A DNA stretch of 64,000 nt. Origin: Verrucomicrobiota bacterium. Its GTDB lineage: Bacteria; Verrucomicrobiota; Kiritimatiellia; CAIQIC01; JAGNIJ01. The position numbers and the translations under genes were made by a program. This document shows, piece after piece, positions 6,493 through 17,583 of the stretch; the first letter of the stretch is position 1; each line of letters starts with the position of its first letter. The notes under the pieces are model-generated. The model made no database searches, was not told where the DNA came from, and worked only from the letters and a program-made list of their open reading frames with translations. The stretch is taken from assembly GCA_022710725.1 (NCBI GenBank), contig JAKLGK010000003.1:1-64000 (forward strand), given 5' to 3'.

Positions 6493-8618
6493 GAAGAAGG
6501 GCTTGTCGCCACCTCGAAGACCCCCCAGGTGCCGCCGTCGCCCGCCACCGGAGTGAAGAGCCCGGGATGCTTCGTCATGAACGCCAGTTCGAGCGACTCC
6601 GGGGCGAGGCTCACCACGTGGGTGATCCCGGCCTGCCCGAGCCGGCGCAGCCATGCGCGGCTGTCGACCCGATCGCGCAGTTCCTCGACGGATTGGGCGT
6701 CGAGAACCCGGCCGGAAGCGGTCGGCGAAATGTAGGTCACCGTGTTCTGAAACCGCCGGCCGAGGAAGAAGTAGAGGAACCAGTTGTCGCCGTTGTAGTC
6801 GATGCCCGTGGTCACAGCGAGCCGGCGGGGGACGGCGGGATCGTCGAGCGCCCGCGCGCCGTCGGCCCATGGATTCTCGACCCAGTGCAGGACGATCGAT
6901 TGCTTGAGGGCCTTGTAGCGCAGGTGATCGCGTTCTTTCTGGATGGCCGTCAGGCTGGCGGCCAGGAGCGCCGCCGTCACGACGCCGGAGACAACGGCCC
7001 GCCGGTTGATCCGGGAAAGGATGACCAGCGAAGCCGCCAGGGCGGCCAGGAGCCCGGCGGATTTCGGTATGACGCGGAATTCGAACGGCGCCCAGCCCTG
7101 GCAGGCTGCGCGCCCGGCATGCAGCAGCGCAAGGAGGATCAGCGCGGCGGCCAGGACCAGTCGAAGGCGCGGTTTAGTCCAGAGCCAGGCGAGCCCGAGG
7201 AGGGAGGCCGGGACGAACGCGGGCAGCAGGAACCGCGCGGACGTCGTGCTCCAGAGCAGCCGGATGACCGCGAAGGATGGCCCCCAGAACACCCAGGCCG
7301 TCAAGCCGATGAACCCGGCCAGCAACAGGGCATTGGCCGCGCCCATGCGCCGGAAGCGGACCAGGGAAATCCATCCCGCCACGCCCAGGGGCAGGGTGAG
7401 CAGCCCCAGGTGCGGCCACGTCGATAGCGGCGTCGCGAAGAGATCGCGCCCCGCCTGGATTTCCTCGCGCAGATCGCCGTGTCTCACCCCTTCGCGATGG
7501 TGGTAGGTGTGGTAGCTGGGCGTGGACTCGCCCAGGACCAGGCCCGCCACCCGGATCGGAAAAGGAGAAAGCGGCAGGCGCCCGGCGCGGAGATTCAGGG
7601 CCGGCCAGGGCAGGACCATGAGCAGGGCCGCCAGTATTCCAGCCAGCAGCGCCGGCCTGCACTTCCGCGCGGAAGCCCGGCCACGGCAACAGGCGCCGGC
7701 CAGCAGGACCAGTCCGGCCCAGGCCAGGGCCGGCCAGACGTGTGCCTTGATCCCGGCGGCCATCCCAAAAGCGGCGAAAGCAATCACCAGCGACGGAGGA
7801 TCCCTCTGGCGCAGGAAGTGAATGGAATACGACAGGCCGCCGAGCAGCGCGCACATCAGCGGCAGCTCTCCATACCCGCTGCCGATTTGCAGGCGGAGGG
7901 CCGGCAGGAAAAGAAGATAGAGGGCGCCCAGCGCGCCGGCCTTCGTGGTCAGCCCCAGTTCCCGCGCGAATTGCACGATGAACGCGCCCAGGGCCAGCCA
8001 GAACACGAAATCGAGAAAGCCCAGCAGAAGATCGCTTCGGAACGGGAGCAGGGCCCAGGCCTGGAGCAACTCGCTGCCGCCGGGCAGGAGAATCTTGCTG
8101 CCCCAGCCGCCCGGCGCGGGAAAGAGGTCCGGCCGGCCCTGCTGCGCCCAGAGCGCGGCCTTCACGCCGTGGTAGGTCAGCGTATCCCAGCCGAGCGGGG
8201 GAAGCAGAAGCGTCCGCGTCAGGGCCAGCAGCATGAAAAGAAAAATCAGGGCGGCGCCCGCGCGCCGTGCCCCCGTCGAAAGCAGGAGCGACCCGGCGCG
8301 GCGGAACCGCGCGAGGTCGTCGAGCCATCGCTCCCGCCATTCGGCCGGCGGAACGATCCAGCGGAGCGTGGCGGCCGCCAGGCAAGCCAGGGCTGCCATC
8401 GCGATCGCAAGGCGGAATTGCCCGCACCCGATCAGGGCGTGGAAGAGGATCGTGGCCAGGGCCATGGCCACGATCACGGTCGCGCACAGCCGGCGCAGCG
8501 CCGAGCCTTGTCCGGCCAGCCGAAGGGAGAGGGCATACGCCGTGACCGTGAAAGCCCCCGCCATGGCCAGGGCCGCGAACGCGCGAAGCAAGATCCCGAT
8601 CCTGGAGGGGTCAATCAT
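6462..8618 (-). CDS. Polytopic membrane protein, GT-C glycosyltransferase-like
   Basis: A 718-residue membrane protein with some 14 hydrophobic helices. An early loop has PPLGWDTLTYHGVKAALWAQQG, reminiscent of the acidic first-loop motif of GT-C (PMT/ArnT-like) glycosyltransferases that use polyprenyl-phosphate sugars. The C-terminal 150 residues are soluble and probably periplasmic. I chose ATG 8618, which overlaps the stop of the upstream pyruvyl transferase gene; ATG 8633 is an alternative. The pairing suggests a role in surface polysaccharide assembly. The precise family is uncertain. Confidence 0.7.
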   Translation of the reverse strand: MIDPSRIGILLRAFAALAMAGAFTVTAYALSLRLAGQGSALRRLCATVIVAMALATILFHALIGCGQFRLAIAMAALACLAAATLRWIVPPAEWRERWLDDLARFRRAGSLLLSTGARRAGAALIFLFMLLALTRTLLLPPLGWDTLTYHGVKAALWAQQGRPDLFPAPGGWGSKILLPGGSELLQAWALLPFRSDLLLGFLDFVFWLALGAFIVQFARELGLTTKAGALGALYLLFLPALRLQIGSGYGELPLMCALLGGLSYSIHFLRQRDPPSLVIAFAAFGMAAGIKAHVWPALAWAGLVLLAGACCRGRASARKCRPALLAGILAALLMVLPWPALNLRAGRLPLSPFPIRVAGLVLGESTPSYHTYHHREGVRHGDLREEIQAGRDLFATPLSTWPHLGLLTLPLGVAGWISLVRFRRMGAANALLLAGFIGLTAWVFWGPSFAVIRLLWSTTSARFLLPAFVPASLLGLAWLWTKPRLRLVLAAALILLALLHAGRAACQGWAPFEFRVIPKSAGLLAALAASLVILSRINRRAVVSGVVTAALLAASLTAIQKERDHLRYKALKQSIVLHWVENPWADGARALDDPAVPRRLAVTTGIDYNGDNWFLYFFLGRRFQNTVTYISPTASGRVLDAQSVEELRDRVDSRAWLRRLGQAGITHVVSLAPESLELAFMTKHPGLFTPVAGDGGTWGVFEVATSPSSYGRSTPSRK

Positions 8619-9828
8619 TCCGGATGGCGGCATCGAGGGCTCGCTTCATGTCCGCCTGGAGTTCCGGGAGCTTCCGTCGCAAGCGCCCGGAAAGCTCATC
8701 GCGACGGGCGACGGCGTCGTCCACGACGCGGTCCATCGCATCCCCGGGGGCGGCGGGGTCCAGCAGCAGCTCCGGCTGTTCCACCAGGCGGAAGTGGCCC
8801 CGGATCTTCTCGCTGACCCCGAGCCCGATGACCGGCACGCCGAACCGGAACGCGAACGAACTCGTATGGTGCCGCATGGAGACCGCGAGATCGCACTGGC
8901 GATAGAAGTTCATGGCGGCGTAGGGATGCAGGTTCTCCGGCAGCACTTCCAGCCGGTCCGGATTCCGCATGGCCCGGCGCAGGTGCTCGGCCACCTCGCG
9001 GTCGGAGAGAATGACCTTCTTCGATTCGTCCAGGGCGTGATGAGGCACGACGAACAGGCGCGCATCGTGCCTTTCCGCCAGGCGATCCGCGATGCGCGCC
9101 AGTCCGGCCACGGTCTTTTTCATCCGGTCGGACAGCTGCCCGGGCGCCGCATCGCGGCGGACGAGTTTCAGCCGGAACGGGTCGAGCCGCAGCGGCTCGG
9201 AAAAGAAATCGCGGATCCCCAGGCCGACGATCCGGCGCGCGCCCTTCCGGTCGAAGGCCGGCGGAGGGAAGAGCGACAGGTAGCGGTCCTCGATCAGCAG
9301 CGCGGGTTCGCAACCGAGCAGGACGCGGTCGGGGCGGCGTGAAACGCCGAGCAGGTGCCGGCGGGCCTCGTCGTTGCGCACTAGGTAGTGCTCCACAATC
9401 CGGTCGAGCGCGAGCCGGATGGCCCAACGGTTCAGGCGCCGGCGCATGGGCTCGGCGTCCACGCCGAGGAACAGCACGCGACAGCCGAACAGGCGCGCCC
9501 ACCACGATTTGAAGGCCCAGTAGCAGGGCAGGATCGGAATGACGGTCTCGGTCAGGGCCACGTCGCCGCACACCACGAACATATCCGAGCGCCGGAGCGA
9601 ACCGGGCCGGTCAAAGGGGACGGTCTGCTTGATCACCTCCAACTCGCCGGGCAGGCCGCGAAGCAGTTCGGTCATGCGCGCCGGGTCCCAGGCCGCCAGG
9701 ATGAACCGGGTTTCCATGCCCCAGCGCTCCTGGAAAAAGGGGATGACCGCGAGCGTGATGGCCTCGGCGCCGAGATTGCCCATGCCTCCGGCGCCGGAGA
9801 GGAATACCGTTTTGGCGGGGCGGTTCAT
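8611..9828 (-). CDS. Polysaccharide pyruvyl transferase family protein
   Basis: A 405-residue protein of the CsaB/WcaK-type pyruvyl transferase fold. It begins with the characteristic GAGGMGNLGAEAITLAVI segment and has the conserved C-terminal VSMRHHTSSFAFRFGVPVIGLGVSEKIRG region. Members transfer pyruvate from phosphoenolpyruvate to sugars of surface polymers as a ketal, although some paralogues have other roles. A good sigma-70 promoter sits directly upstream, so close that the mRNA may be nearly leaderless. It is cotranscribed with the overlapping GT-C-like gene. Confidence 0.85.
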   Translation of the reverse strand: MNRPAKTVFLSGAGGMGNLGAEAITLAVIPFFQERWGMETRFILAAWDPARMTELLRGLPGELEVIKQTVPFDRPGSLRRSDMFVVCGDVALTETVIPILPCYWAFKSWWARLFGCRVLFLGVDAEPMRRRLNRWAIRLALDRIVEHYLVRNDEARRHLLGVSRRPDRVLLGCEPALLIEDRYLSLFPPPAFDRKGARRIVGLGIRDFFSEPLRLDPFRLKLVRRDAAPGQLSDRMKKTVAGLARIADRLAERHDARLFVVPHHALDESKKVILSDREVAEHLRRAMRNPDRLEVLPENLHPYAAMNFYRQCDLAVSMRHHTSSFAFRFGVPVIGLGVSEKIRGHFRLVEQPELLLDPAAPGDAMDRVVDDAVARRDELSGRLRRKLPELQADMKRALDAAIRND

Positions 9829-9842
9829 TGAAAGTCGGCCTC

Positions 9843-9871
9843 TTCATACTGGAGGTGTCTGGGCATGTCAA
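9843..9871 (-). promoter_or_regulatory. Sigma-70 promoter for the pyruvyl transferase gene
   Basis: On the minus strand TTGACA (9866-9871) is followed after exactly 17 bases by TATGAA (9843-9848). The expected start of transcription is about 8 bases before ATG 9828, which leaves almost no leader and no room for a Shine-Dalgarno sequence. Confidence 0.7.
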
Positions 9872-9949
9872 CGGCGCACCGGCGACGCTGAAAAAACTGG
9901 TTGAACGGGGACGTTCGGCCTAGAGTACGCGCCCGTCGGAAAACCGGGT

Positions 9950-10924
9950 ATGGCATCCATGGAACCATTGCTGGAAGTGCGGGGCCTGCGCGTCTGCTTC
10001 GGGCCGGCCGACCGGCCTGCGCGCGCCGTGGATGGCGTGTCGTTCCGGGTCGATGCCGGCGAAACGGTGGCGCTGGTCGGGGAAAGCGGCTGCGGGAAGT
10101 CCGTCACGGCGCTGTCGCTGGCCCGGCTTGTGCCCGAACCGCCGGGCTGGTACGCGGGCGGCGAGATCCGGTTCGTGGGGACGGACCTGATGCGACTTCG
10201 TCCCGCCGGATTGCGCGGGGTTCGCGGGCGCGAAATCGCGTACGTCTTCCAGGAGCCGGCCGACGCGCTCAATCCCTTGTTCACCATCGGGGCGCAGGTG
10301 ATGGAGGCGATCCGGCTGCATCGGCCGGACGAGGAGGCGCAATCCATCGCGGCGTCGCTCCTCGAAAAAGTCGGCCTGCCCGCTCCCGAGGCGCTGATGC
10401 GCGCCTATCCCCACCAGTTGAGCGGCGGCATGCAGCAGCGCGCGATGATCGCCATGGCCCTGGCCTGCCGGCCCCGGCTGCTCGTCGCGGACGAGCCGAC
10501 CACGGCGCTGGACGTGACCATCCAGGCGGAGATCATGGATCTGCTCCAGAATCTCCAGGCGGAACTCGGCATGGCGATCCTGCTCATCACGCACAATCTC
10601 GGCATCGTCGCCCGCATCGCGCAGCGCGTCTACGTCATGTACGCGGGACGCATCGTGGAGTCCGGCCCGGTGCGGAACGTGCTGGATCATCCGGCCCATC
10701 CGTACACGCGGGCGCTGCTGGACGCCGTGCCCCGGCTGACCGGGAGCCGCGCGCGGGTGTCGGGCATCGCGGGCTCGGTGCCGGATCCGGCGGACTGGCC
10801 CGCGGGCTGCCGGTTCCACCCCCGTTGCCCCCGCGCGCAGGCCCTGTGCCGCGAACGGCTACCCGCGGTCGAGGAGGCCGGCCCGGGGCGGTCGGTCGCG
10901 TGCCATTTCTGGAGGGACGCATGA
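9950..10924 (+). CDS. Opp/Dpp-type ABC transporter ATP-binding protein (D subunit)
   Basis: A 324-residue ATPase of the oligopeptide/dipeptide/nickel importer family, with Walker A GESGCGKS at 44-51, signature LSGGMQQR at 157-164, Walker B LLVADEP at 177-183 and the C-terminal oligopeptide-transporter extension ([22 protein letters not shown]) whose cysteines can bind an iron-sulfur cluster. It energises uptake together with the F subunit encoded next, whose start overlaps by ATGA. No permease or binding-protein genes are present in the window. Confidence 0.9.
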   Translation: MASMEPLLEVRGLRVCFGPADRPARAVDGVSFRVDAGETVALVGESGCGKSVTALSLARLVPEPPGWYAGGEIRFVGTDLMRLRPAGLRGVRGREIAYVFQEPADALNPLFTIGAQVMEAIRLHRPDEEAQSIAASLLEKVGLPAPEALMRAYPHQLSGGMQQRAMIAMALACRPRLLVADEPTTALDVTIQAEIMDLLQNLQAELGMAILLITHNLGIVARIAQRVYVMYAGRIVESGPVRNVLDHPAHPYTRALLDAVPRLTGSRARVSGIAGSVPDPADWPAGCRFHPRCPRAQALCRERLPAVEEAGPGRSVACHFWRDA

Positions 10925-11684
10925 CGCCGCTCTGCGAGGTCAGCGCCCTGCGCGTGCAGTACCGTCGCGGGAAAGAAGTCGTCCGCGCGGTCGACGAGGT
11001 CAGCTTCGAGGTCGGGCGGGGGGAGACCGTGGGCCTGGTGGGCGAGAGCGGCAGCGGAAAGAGTTCCCTGGGCCGGGCCTTGCTGCGCCTGGAGCCGATC
11101 CATTCCGGCCGCGTGCTTTTTGAAGGCGCCGATGTCGCGGGCCTTCACGGCCCGGCGCTGAAAGCATTCCGGAAGCGGGCGCAGATCCTTTTCCAGGATC
11201 CGTACGGTTCGCTCAACCCGCGCATCACGGTGGGCCGGACGATCGAGGAGGTGCTGATCGTACACCGGTGGGCGGGCGACCGGGCCGCGCGGGTGGCCGA
11301 GTTGCTGGAACTCGTCGGCTTACCGGGGTCCTCCGCGCGGCGCTACCCGCACGAGTTCAGCGGGGGACAGCGCCAGCGCGTGGCCATGGCCCGCGCCCTG
11401 GCCGTCGAACCGGTTTTCCTGGTGGCGGACGAAGCGCTCTCGGCTCTCGACGTGTCCGTGCAGGCGCAAATCCTGCGTTTGCTGATCGAGTTGAAGGAGA
11501 AACTGGGCTTGGCCTACCTCTTTATATCGCACGACCTGGCGGTGGTCCGCAGCATCGCCGACCGGATCCTGGTGATGCGCGAAGGTCGTATTCTCGAATC
11601 CGCCCCGACGGATCGGCTTTACGAAAGTCCGTCGCACGAGTATACCCGGACGCTTTTGGCGGCGGTGCCGGATCCGTTTCGGAA

Positions 11685-11688
<4 letters not shown>
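10921..11688 (+). CDS. Opp/Dpp-type ABC transporter ATP-binding protein (F subunit)
   Basis: A 255-residue ATPase with Walker A GESGSGKS at 41-48, the signature FSGGQRQR and Walker B FLVADEA. It belongs to the OppF/DppF class and should form a heterodimer with the protein from 9950-10924. It is shorter than usual (typically about 320 residues) because it ends at AAVPDPFRK, before the C-terminal extension normally present in this family. Its TGA stop is inside the first unit of a heptad repeat. Confidence 0.9.
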
Positions 11689-12875
<1,187 letters not shown>

Positions 12876-12887
12876 GGAGCGGGACGA

Positions 12888-13244
12888 ATGAATTTTCTGA
12901 TGACGTGGTTGGCCATGGCGCCCGCGCCCGGCGGGACGGGCGGGCAGCAGCAGTCCCCGGCGTTTATGATCGGGTGGCTCGGCCTGATGCTGGTGATTTT
13001 CTACTTCATGCTCATCCGCCCCCAGCAGCGGCGGGAAAAGGAACGCCGCGCCCTGCTCACGCAGATCAAGAGCGGCGACCGCGTCGTGTTCTGCGGCGGG
13101 CTCCTGGGCATTGTCACGAACGCCAAGGAAAAGACCTTCACCATCAAGGTGGATGAGGGCGTGAAACTGGAAGTCGTCCGCAGTGCCGTAACGCAAGTGC
13201 TGGAAAAGGGCGAGACGCCCGAGGATAGTCCGGCCAAGAAGTGA
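12888..13244 (+). CDS. yajC: Preprotein translocase subunit YajC
   Basis: A 118-residue single-pass inner-membrane protein of the SecDF-YajC complex. The helix PAFMIGWLGLMLVIFYFMLI is followed by the family signature RPQQRREKERRALL and a soluble beta domain (IKSGDRVVFCGGLLGIVTNA). A strong AAGGAG site precedes ATG 12888. It is followed closely by secDF. Confidence 0.95.
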   Translation: MNFLMTWLAMAPAPGGTGGQQQSPAFMIGWLGLMLVIFYFMLIRPQQRREKERRALLTQIKSGDRVVFCGGLLGIVTNAKEKTFTIKVDEGVKLEVVRSAVTQVLEKGETPEDSPAKK

Positions 13245-13285
13245 CGTACGTCTCAACTCGTGGTCTCGAAAGAGGATTCGGAAAC

Positions 13286-15772
13286 ATGGACAAGCATTCG
13301 CTCTGGAAATGGTTGGTGCTCATCGGCTTGGTGGCCTGGTCAATGGTGCTGGTCATGCCGCTGCATGAAAAAGTGAAACTCGGCCTCGACCTGCGGGGCG
13401 GCATGAGCTTCGTGCTGGAGGTGGACACCACCACCCTGGCGCCGGACGCCATCTCAGACGCCCAGGCGCGCGCCCTGGAAGTCATCCGCGGCCGCGTGGA
13501 CGCCATGGGCGTGGCGGAGCCGATCATCTATCCCGAACCCGGCAACAACCGCATCGTCGTCCAGATGCCCGGCCTCGGGGCCGAGGACCGCGACCGCGCG
13601 GTCCGCAATATCCAGAGCGCCGCCTTCCTCGAATTCCGGATGGTCCATCCGAAGAACGACGACCTGGTCGAGGACCTGTTCGATCAGAAACTGGTCCCCG
13701 ACGGCTACAAGATCGTGTCGATCGACGAGCAGATGCCCAGCGGCCAGTGGAAAGCCGTCAATTATTACAAGCGCGATGTGTCTCTCGACACGCCCGGCAC
13801 GACGGATCGCGAGGTGCGCGACCGGCTGAAACTCTTCAAGCCCCAGTCGAACTACGATTTCATGCTGATGAAGGAAATCCGGAATGGGCAGGAGTTGTTT
13901 CAGCCCTATTACGTCCGGCGCCTGGCCGAGTTGAAGGGCGAGGACCTCATCCGCGCCGGCGTGGATTTCCGACCGCCGCTGAACCAGCCCATCGTCACCC
14001 TGAAGTTCGACGCCAAGGGCTCGCGACGGTTTGCCAAGTTGACTTCCGATTACGCCCCCGGCGGCCAATTGAATCCGGGCATGGACAGCCGGCGCTATCT
14101 CGCCATCGTTTTCGACGGCCAACTCCGCTCCGCCCCGTTCATCAAGACCGCCATTCACGGCGGCGAAGCCATCATCGAGGGCTCGTTCTCCGTCAAGGAA
14201 GCGCAGGACCTGTCCATCGTCCTGCGCGCCGGCGCGCTGCCCGCCCCCGTCAAGGTCATGGAGGAGCGGCGCGTCGATCCGTCGCTGGGAAGCGACTCCA
14301 TCAACAGCGGCAAGCGCGCGGCGATCTATGGCGGCATCGGCGTGGTGGTGTTCATGTGCATCTACTACCTGGGCGCCGGGCTGGTGGCCAACCTGGCCCT
14401 CGTCCTCAACCTGGTGCTCCTGCCGTTCGGCATGTGGCTCGTGGCGGGCTTCTTCAGCATCCTGGAAACCAGGGGCCTGGGCGGGGGCGGGATGATCAGC
14501 CTGCCGACCCTCACGCTGCCCGGCCTCGCCGGTATCGTGCTGACCGCGGGCATGGCCGTGGACGCGAACGTGCTGATCTTTGAGCGCATCCGCGAGGAGC
14601 AGGCGGCCGGCAAGCGATTCGCCGCGGCCATCCCGGCCGGCTATGACAAGGCCTTCAGCGCCATTCTGGACTCCAACCTGACCACGCTGCTGGTGGCCAT
14701 CATCCTGTTCTGGCAGGGTTCGGGCCCGGTCCGGGGGTACGCGGTCACCTTGAGCGCGGGCATCGTGGTCAGCATGTACACGGCCATCACCGTCACCCGC
14801 ATGATCTTCACCACGCTGGCCCAGCGGTTCGACATCGGCTCGATGAAGATGCTCCAGTTCTTCAAGTCCACGAAGATCAACTTCCTGCGCTGGCGCTTTG
14901 TAGCGGGCGGGCTTTCGCTGACCATCATCATCGTGACCTGGGTGCTGTTTGTCCTACGCGGCCAGGACAACTTTGGCGTGGATTTCACCGGCGGCTCATC
15001 AATCACGTTCCAGTTCGAGGAGAAGCGGCCCGAGGAAACCATCCGGCAGCTCCTGGAATCGGAAGGCATCGAGGATCCGTTCATCCAGTACCAGCGGCTG
15101 GTCACCGCGGAGAGCGGCGGCACGGAGGTCGAGTACCTGGAAGTCAAAACCCCCTTCGCCGACGGCGACAAGACCGCATCGGTCATAACGGAGAAACTCG
15201 CGGACGCGAAATACTCCGTGCTGAAGCAGGACAGCATCGGCCCGCAAATCGGGCAGGAGCTCAAGCGCAAGGGTCTCAAGGCGCTGATCCTGTCTTTCAT
15301 CGTGATGATCATCTACGTCTCCTGGCGTTTTGAATTCGGGTACGCGATCGGAGCGCTGCTGGCCCTGGTGCACGACGTGCTGGTCACCGTGGGCATCTAT
15401 ACCCTGCTGGGGCGCCAGCTTAGCGTGACGACCCTGGCCGCCGTGCTGACGATCGTCGGGTATTCGGTCAACGACACGATCGTCATCTTCGACCGTATCC
15501 GCGAGCAGTTGAAGCTCAACCGCGGCATGAAGTATGCCGACGTCGCCAACATGTCCATCAACCAGACGTTGAGCCGCACGGTGCTGACCTCCGGCACGAC
15601 GATGATCACGGTCCTCGCCCTGCTGCTGCTGGGAGGCGGCGCGATCAATGATTTTGCCCTGGTCATGTTCATCGGTATGATTGCCGGCACCTACTCGACG
15701 ATCTACATGGCCACGCCGATCGCCCTTCTGTGGCATCGCGAGAAGCCGCGCGAGGACGAGAAGAAGGCCTAA
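13286..15772 (+). CDS. secDF: Fused protein-export membrane protein SecD/SecF
   Basis: An 828-residue fusion of SecD (about residues 1-520) and SecF (about 525-828) that uses the proton gradient to help proteins leave the Sec channel. Twelve membrane helices are expected. Visible hallmarks are LGLDLRGGMSFVLEV near the N-terminus, GMAVDANVLIFERIREE in SecD helix 4, FGVDFTGGSSITFQF in SecF and YSVNDTIVIFDRIRE in the equivalent SecF helix. I chose ATG 13286 with a GAGGA site upstream; an earlier in-frame GTG at 13241 would overlap yajC. Confidence 0.95.
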   Translation: MDKHSLWKWLVLIGLVAWSMVLVMPLHEKVKLGLDLRGGMSFVLEVDTTTLAPDAISDAQARALEVIRGRVDAMGVAEPIIYPEPGNNRIVVQMPGLGAEDRDRAVRNIQSAAFLEFRMVHPKNDDLVEDLFDQKLVPDGYKIVSIDEQMPSGQWKAVNYYKRDVSLDTPGTTDREVRDRLKLFKPQSNYDFMLMKEIRNGQELFQPYYVRRLAELKGEDLIRAGVDFRPPLNQPIVTLKFDAKGSRRFAKLTSDYAPGGQLNPGMDSRRYLAIVFDGQLRSAPFIKTAIHGGEAIIEGSFSVKEAQDLSIVLRAGALPAPVKVMEERRVDPSLGSDSINSGKRAAIYGGIGVVVFMCIYYLGAGLVANLALVLNLVLLPFGMWLVAGFFSILETRGLGGGGMISLPTLTLPGLAGIVLTAGMAVDANVLIFERIREEQAAGKRFAAAIPAGYDKAFSAILDSNLTTLLVAIILFWQGSGPVRGYAVTLSAGIVVSMYTAITVTRMIFTTLAQRFDIGSMKMLQFFKSTKINFLRWRFVAGGLSLTIIIVTWVLFVLRGQDNFGVDFTGGSSITFQFEEKRPEETIRQLLESEGIEDPFIQYQRLVTAESGGTEVEYLEVKTPFADGDKTASVITEKLADAKYSVLKQDSIGPQIGQELKRKGLKALILSFIVMIIYVSWRFEFGYAIGALLALVHDVLVTVGIYTLLGRQLSVTTLAAVLTIVGYSVNDTIVIFDRIREQLKLNRGMKYADVANMSINQTLSRTVLTSGTTMITVLALLLLGGGAINDFALVMFIGMIAGTYSTIYMATPIALLWHREKPREDEKKA

Positions 15773-15774
15773 GG

Positions 15775-15831
15775 GTAGGGCGGCTTGGCTCAAGCCGCCG
15801 CGTATCGGCGCGTTGGGCCAACGCGCCCTGC
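15775..15831. repeat. 57-bp double-hairpin repeat, copy A
   Basis: GTAGGG, the palindrome GGCGGCTTG-GCTC-AAGCCGCC (overlapping the GG), a 7-base linker, the palindrome GGCGCGTTG-GGCC-AACGCGCC, then CCCTGC. It lies 2 bases after the secDF stop and ends 11 bases before the recJ start. Copies B and C are at 18531-18587 and 25542-25598. Confidence 0.85.
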
Positions 15832-15842
15832 CGGTCTGCGTT

Positions 15843-17531
15843 ATGCCCAAGCTGTGGAAAACCGTCGAGCGGGTTGGCCGGGAGGCCGATCCGCTCGCGG
15901 CGTCTCTGGGCATCCCCCGGCCGCTGGCCGAGGTCCTGGCCACCCGCGGACTTGCCGAGCCGGTGGAGGCACGCCGGTTCCTCAACCCCCGTCTGGATGA
16001 TCTGTCCGATCCGACCGTTTTGCCCGATATGCCCCGGGCCGTGGACCGCATACGGCGGGCCGCAAAGGGGCGCGAGCGCATCGCCGTGTTCGGCGACTAT
16101 GATGCCGATGGCGTCACGGCCGCCGCCCTGTTGACCCGTTGCCTTCGGGAACTCGGCGCCGAGGCGGAGCCGTTTCTGCCGCTGCGTCTGGAGGAGGGCT
16201 ATGGCCTGGGCGTGGACGCCCTGAATCGCTGTCTCGAGGCGCACCGCCCGCAGCTCGTGATCACCGTGGACTGCGGAACGGGCTCCGTGGACGCCGTGCG
16301 CGCCGCCGCGGCGGCCGGGGTGGACGTGGTCGTGACGGATCACCATGAACCCGCGGGCGAAATCGCGCCGGCCATCGCCGTGGTGAATCCCAAACTCGGC
16401 GACGGTGGGGACCTGGCCAACCTCGCGGGCGTCGGCGTGGCCTTCAAGCTGGCCTGGGCCCTGGCCCTCCGCTCGGGCGTGGACATCCGGCGGATCTTCC
16501 GCCGCCTCGACCTGGTGGCGACGGGGACCGTGGCCGACGTGGTGCCCCTCACGGGGGAGAACCGGATTCTCGTCCACTACGGGCTCGGGCAGCTGAACCG
16601 CGAGCCGCTGCCCGGCCTGGCGGCGCTGGCCGAGGCGGCGGAAGTGAAAGACGCCATCGGGGAATATCACCTGGGCTTCGCGATCGGTCCCCGTCTCAAC
16701 GCGGCCGGGCGGCTGGGCGATGCGCAGGCCGCGCTGGAACTCCTGCTGGGCGACGACCCGGAGGCCCTCCTCCCGCTGGCGCGGCAGTTGGACCGGGGCA
16801 ACCGCGAGCGGCAGAAGATCGAGGCGGATATTCTCGAAGAGGCAATGCAGGACGTAGCCGCGCTGGATCTGGAGAATAACGCCGGATTGGTTCTGGCCCG
16901 CCGCGGCTGGCATCCGGGCGTGATCGGCATCGTGGCGTCCCGGATAGTCCAGCGATTCGGGCGGCCGGTCCTGATGATTTCGTTGAACGAAGACGGCACG
17001 GGGCGGGGGTCGGGCCGCAGCATCGAGGGCTTCAACCTGGTGGAGAACCTGGCCGCCTGCAGGGATTCGCTGGTCCGGTTCGGCGGTCACGCCATGGCCG
17101 CCGGGCTCGAGTTGAAGGAGAAGAACCTGGCGGCGTTCCGCGAGGCTTTCAACCGGCGTGTGTCGGAGACCGTGCCACCTGACCAGCTTCGGCCCGTGCA
17201 GCGGGTCGACGCTTGGCTCGACCTGGCGGACGCCGACGAGCGGCTGTTCGAGGGCCTGCAGGCGCTGCGGCCTTTCGGCTGCGGCAATCCGCGCCCGGTC
17301 TGGGCATCGTCGCGCGTGCGCGTGCTGGGCCAGCCGAGGATCCTTAAGGACAAGCACCTGAAGATGCGCGTCGTGTCGGGCAGCGCCCAGCGGGAAGCGA
17401 TCGGTTTCAACCTGGCCGGCCAGCCGCTGCCGGACGGGCCGATGGACATCGCCTTCACGCTGGACATGAATTCCTACATGGGCCGTGAGACGCTGCAGCT
17501 CAAGCTGGAAGACTTCCGGCCCAGCCCCTGA
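15843..17531 (+). CDS. recJ: Single-stranded-DNA-specific exonuclease RecJ
   Basis: A 562-residue DHH-family 5'-3' exonuclease used in recombination and mismatch repair. The catalytic motifs are visible: DYDADG at 85-90 (motif I), TVDCG at about 141-145 (motif II) and TDHHEP at 165-170 (the DHH motif). The DHHA1 domain carries FGGHAMAAGLEL, and a C-terminal OB-like region follows. I chose ATG 15843, which starts at the usual RecJ N-terminus; the frame before it runs through the 57-bp repeat. No Shine-Dalgarno sequence is present because the repeat ends just upstream. Confidence 0.95.
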   Translation: MPKLWKTVERVGREADPLAASLGIPRPLAEVLATRGLAEPVEARRFLNPRLDDLSDPTVLPDMPRAVDRIRRAAKGRERIAVFGDYDADGVTAAALLTRCLRELGAEAEPFLPLRLEEGYGLGVDALNRCLEAHRPQLVITVDCGTGSVDAVRAAAAAGVDVVVTDHHEPAGEIAPAIAVVNPKLGDGGDLANLAGVGVAFKLAWALALRSGVDIRRIFRRLDLVATGTVADVVPLTGENRILVHYGLGQLNREPLPGLAALAEAAEVKDAIGEYHLGFAIGPRLNAAGRLGDAQAALELLLGDDPEALLPLARQLDRGNRERQKIEADILEEAMQDVAALDLENNAGLVLARRGWHPGVIGIVASRIVQRFGRPVLMISLNEDGTGRGSGRSIEGFNLVENLAACRDSLVRFGGHAMAAGLELKEKNLAAFREAFNRRVSETVPPDQLRPVQRVDAWLDLADADERLFEGLQALRPFGCGNPRPVWASSRVRVLGQPRILKDKHLKMRVVSGSAQREAIGFNLAGQPLPDGPMDIAFTLDMNSYMGRETLQLKLEDFRPSP

Positions 17532-17545
17532 CCCCGCGCCCATCC

Positions 17546-17583
17546 GTAACAATACTATTCACACGTGTGAAGTAAAATGTTGC
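17546..17583. promoter_or_regulatory. 38-bp palindromic element, copy 1
   Basis: Centred on a perfect 14-base dyad TTCACAC/GTGTGAA with outer arms AACA and TGTT. It begins 15 bases after the recJ stop and overlaps the first possible start codon of the next gene. Its left 19 bases match 17 of 19 with an element at 44666-44703, in the same position relative to the flanking genes. It could be an operator-promoter or a processing or termination hairpin. Confidence 0.6.

Noticed and set aside
9901..10920. A frame-extended version of the OppF-like protein covering the OppD-like gene
   Set aside because: It is out of frame with the D-subunit gene and reads arginine/glycine-rich shadow sequence before ATG 10921.
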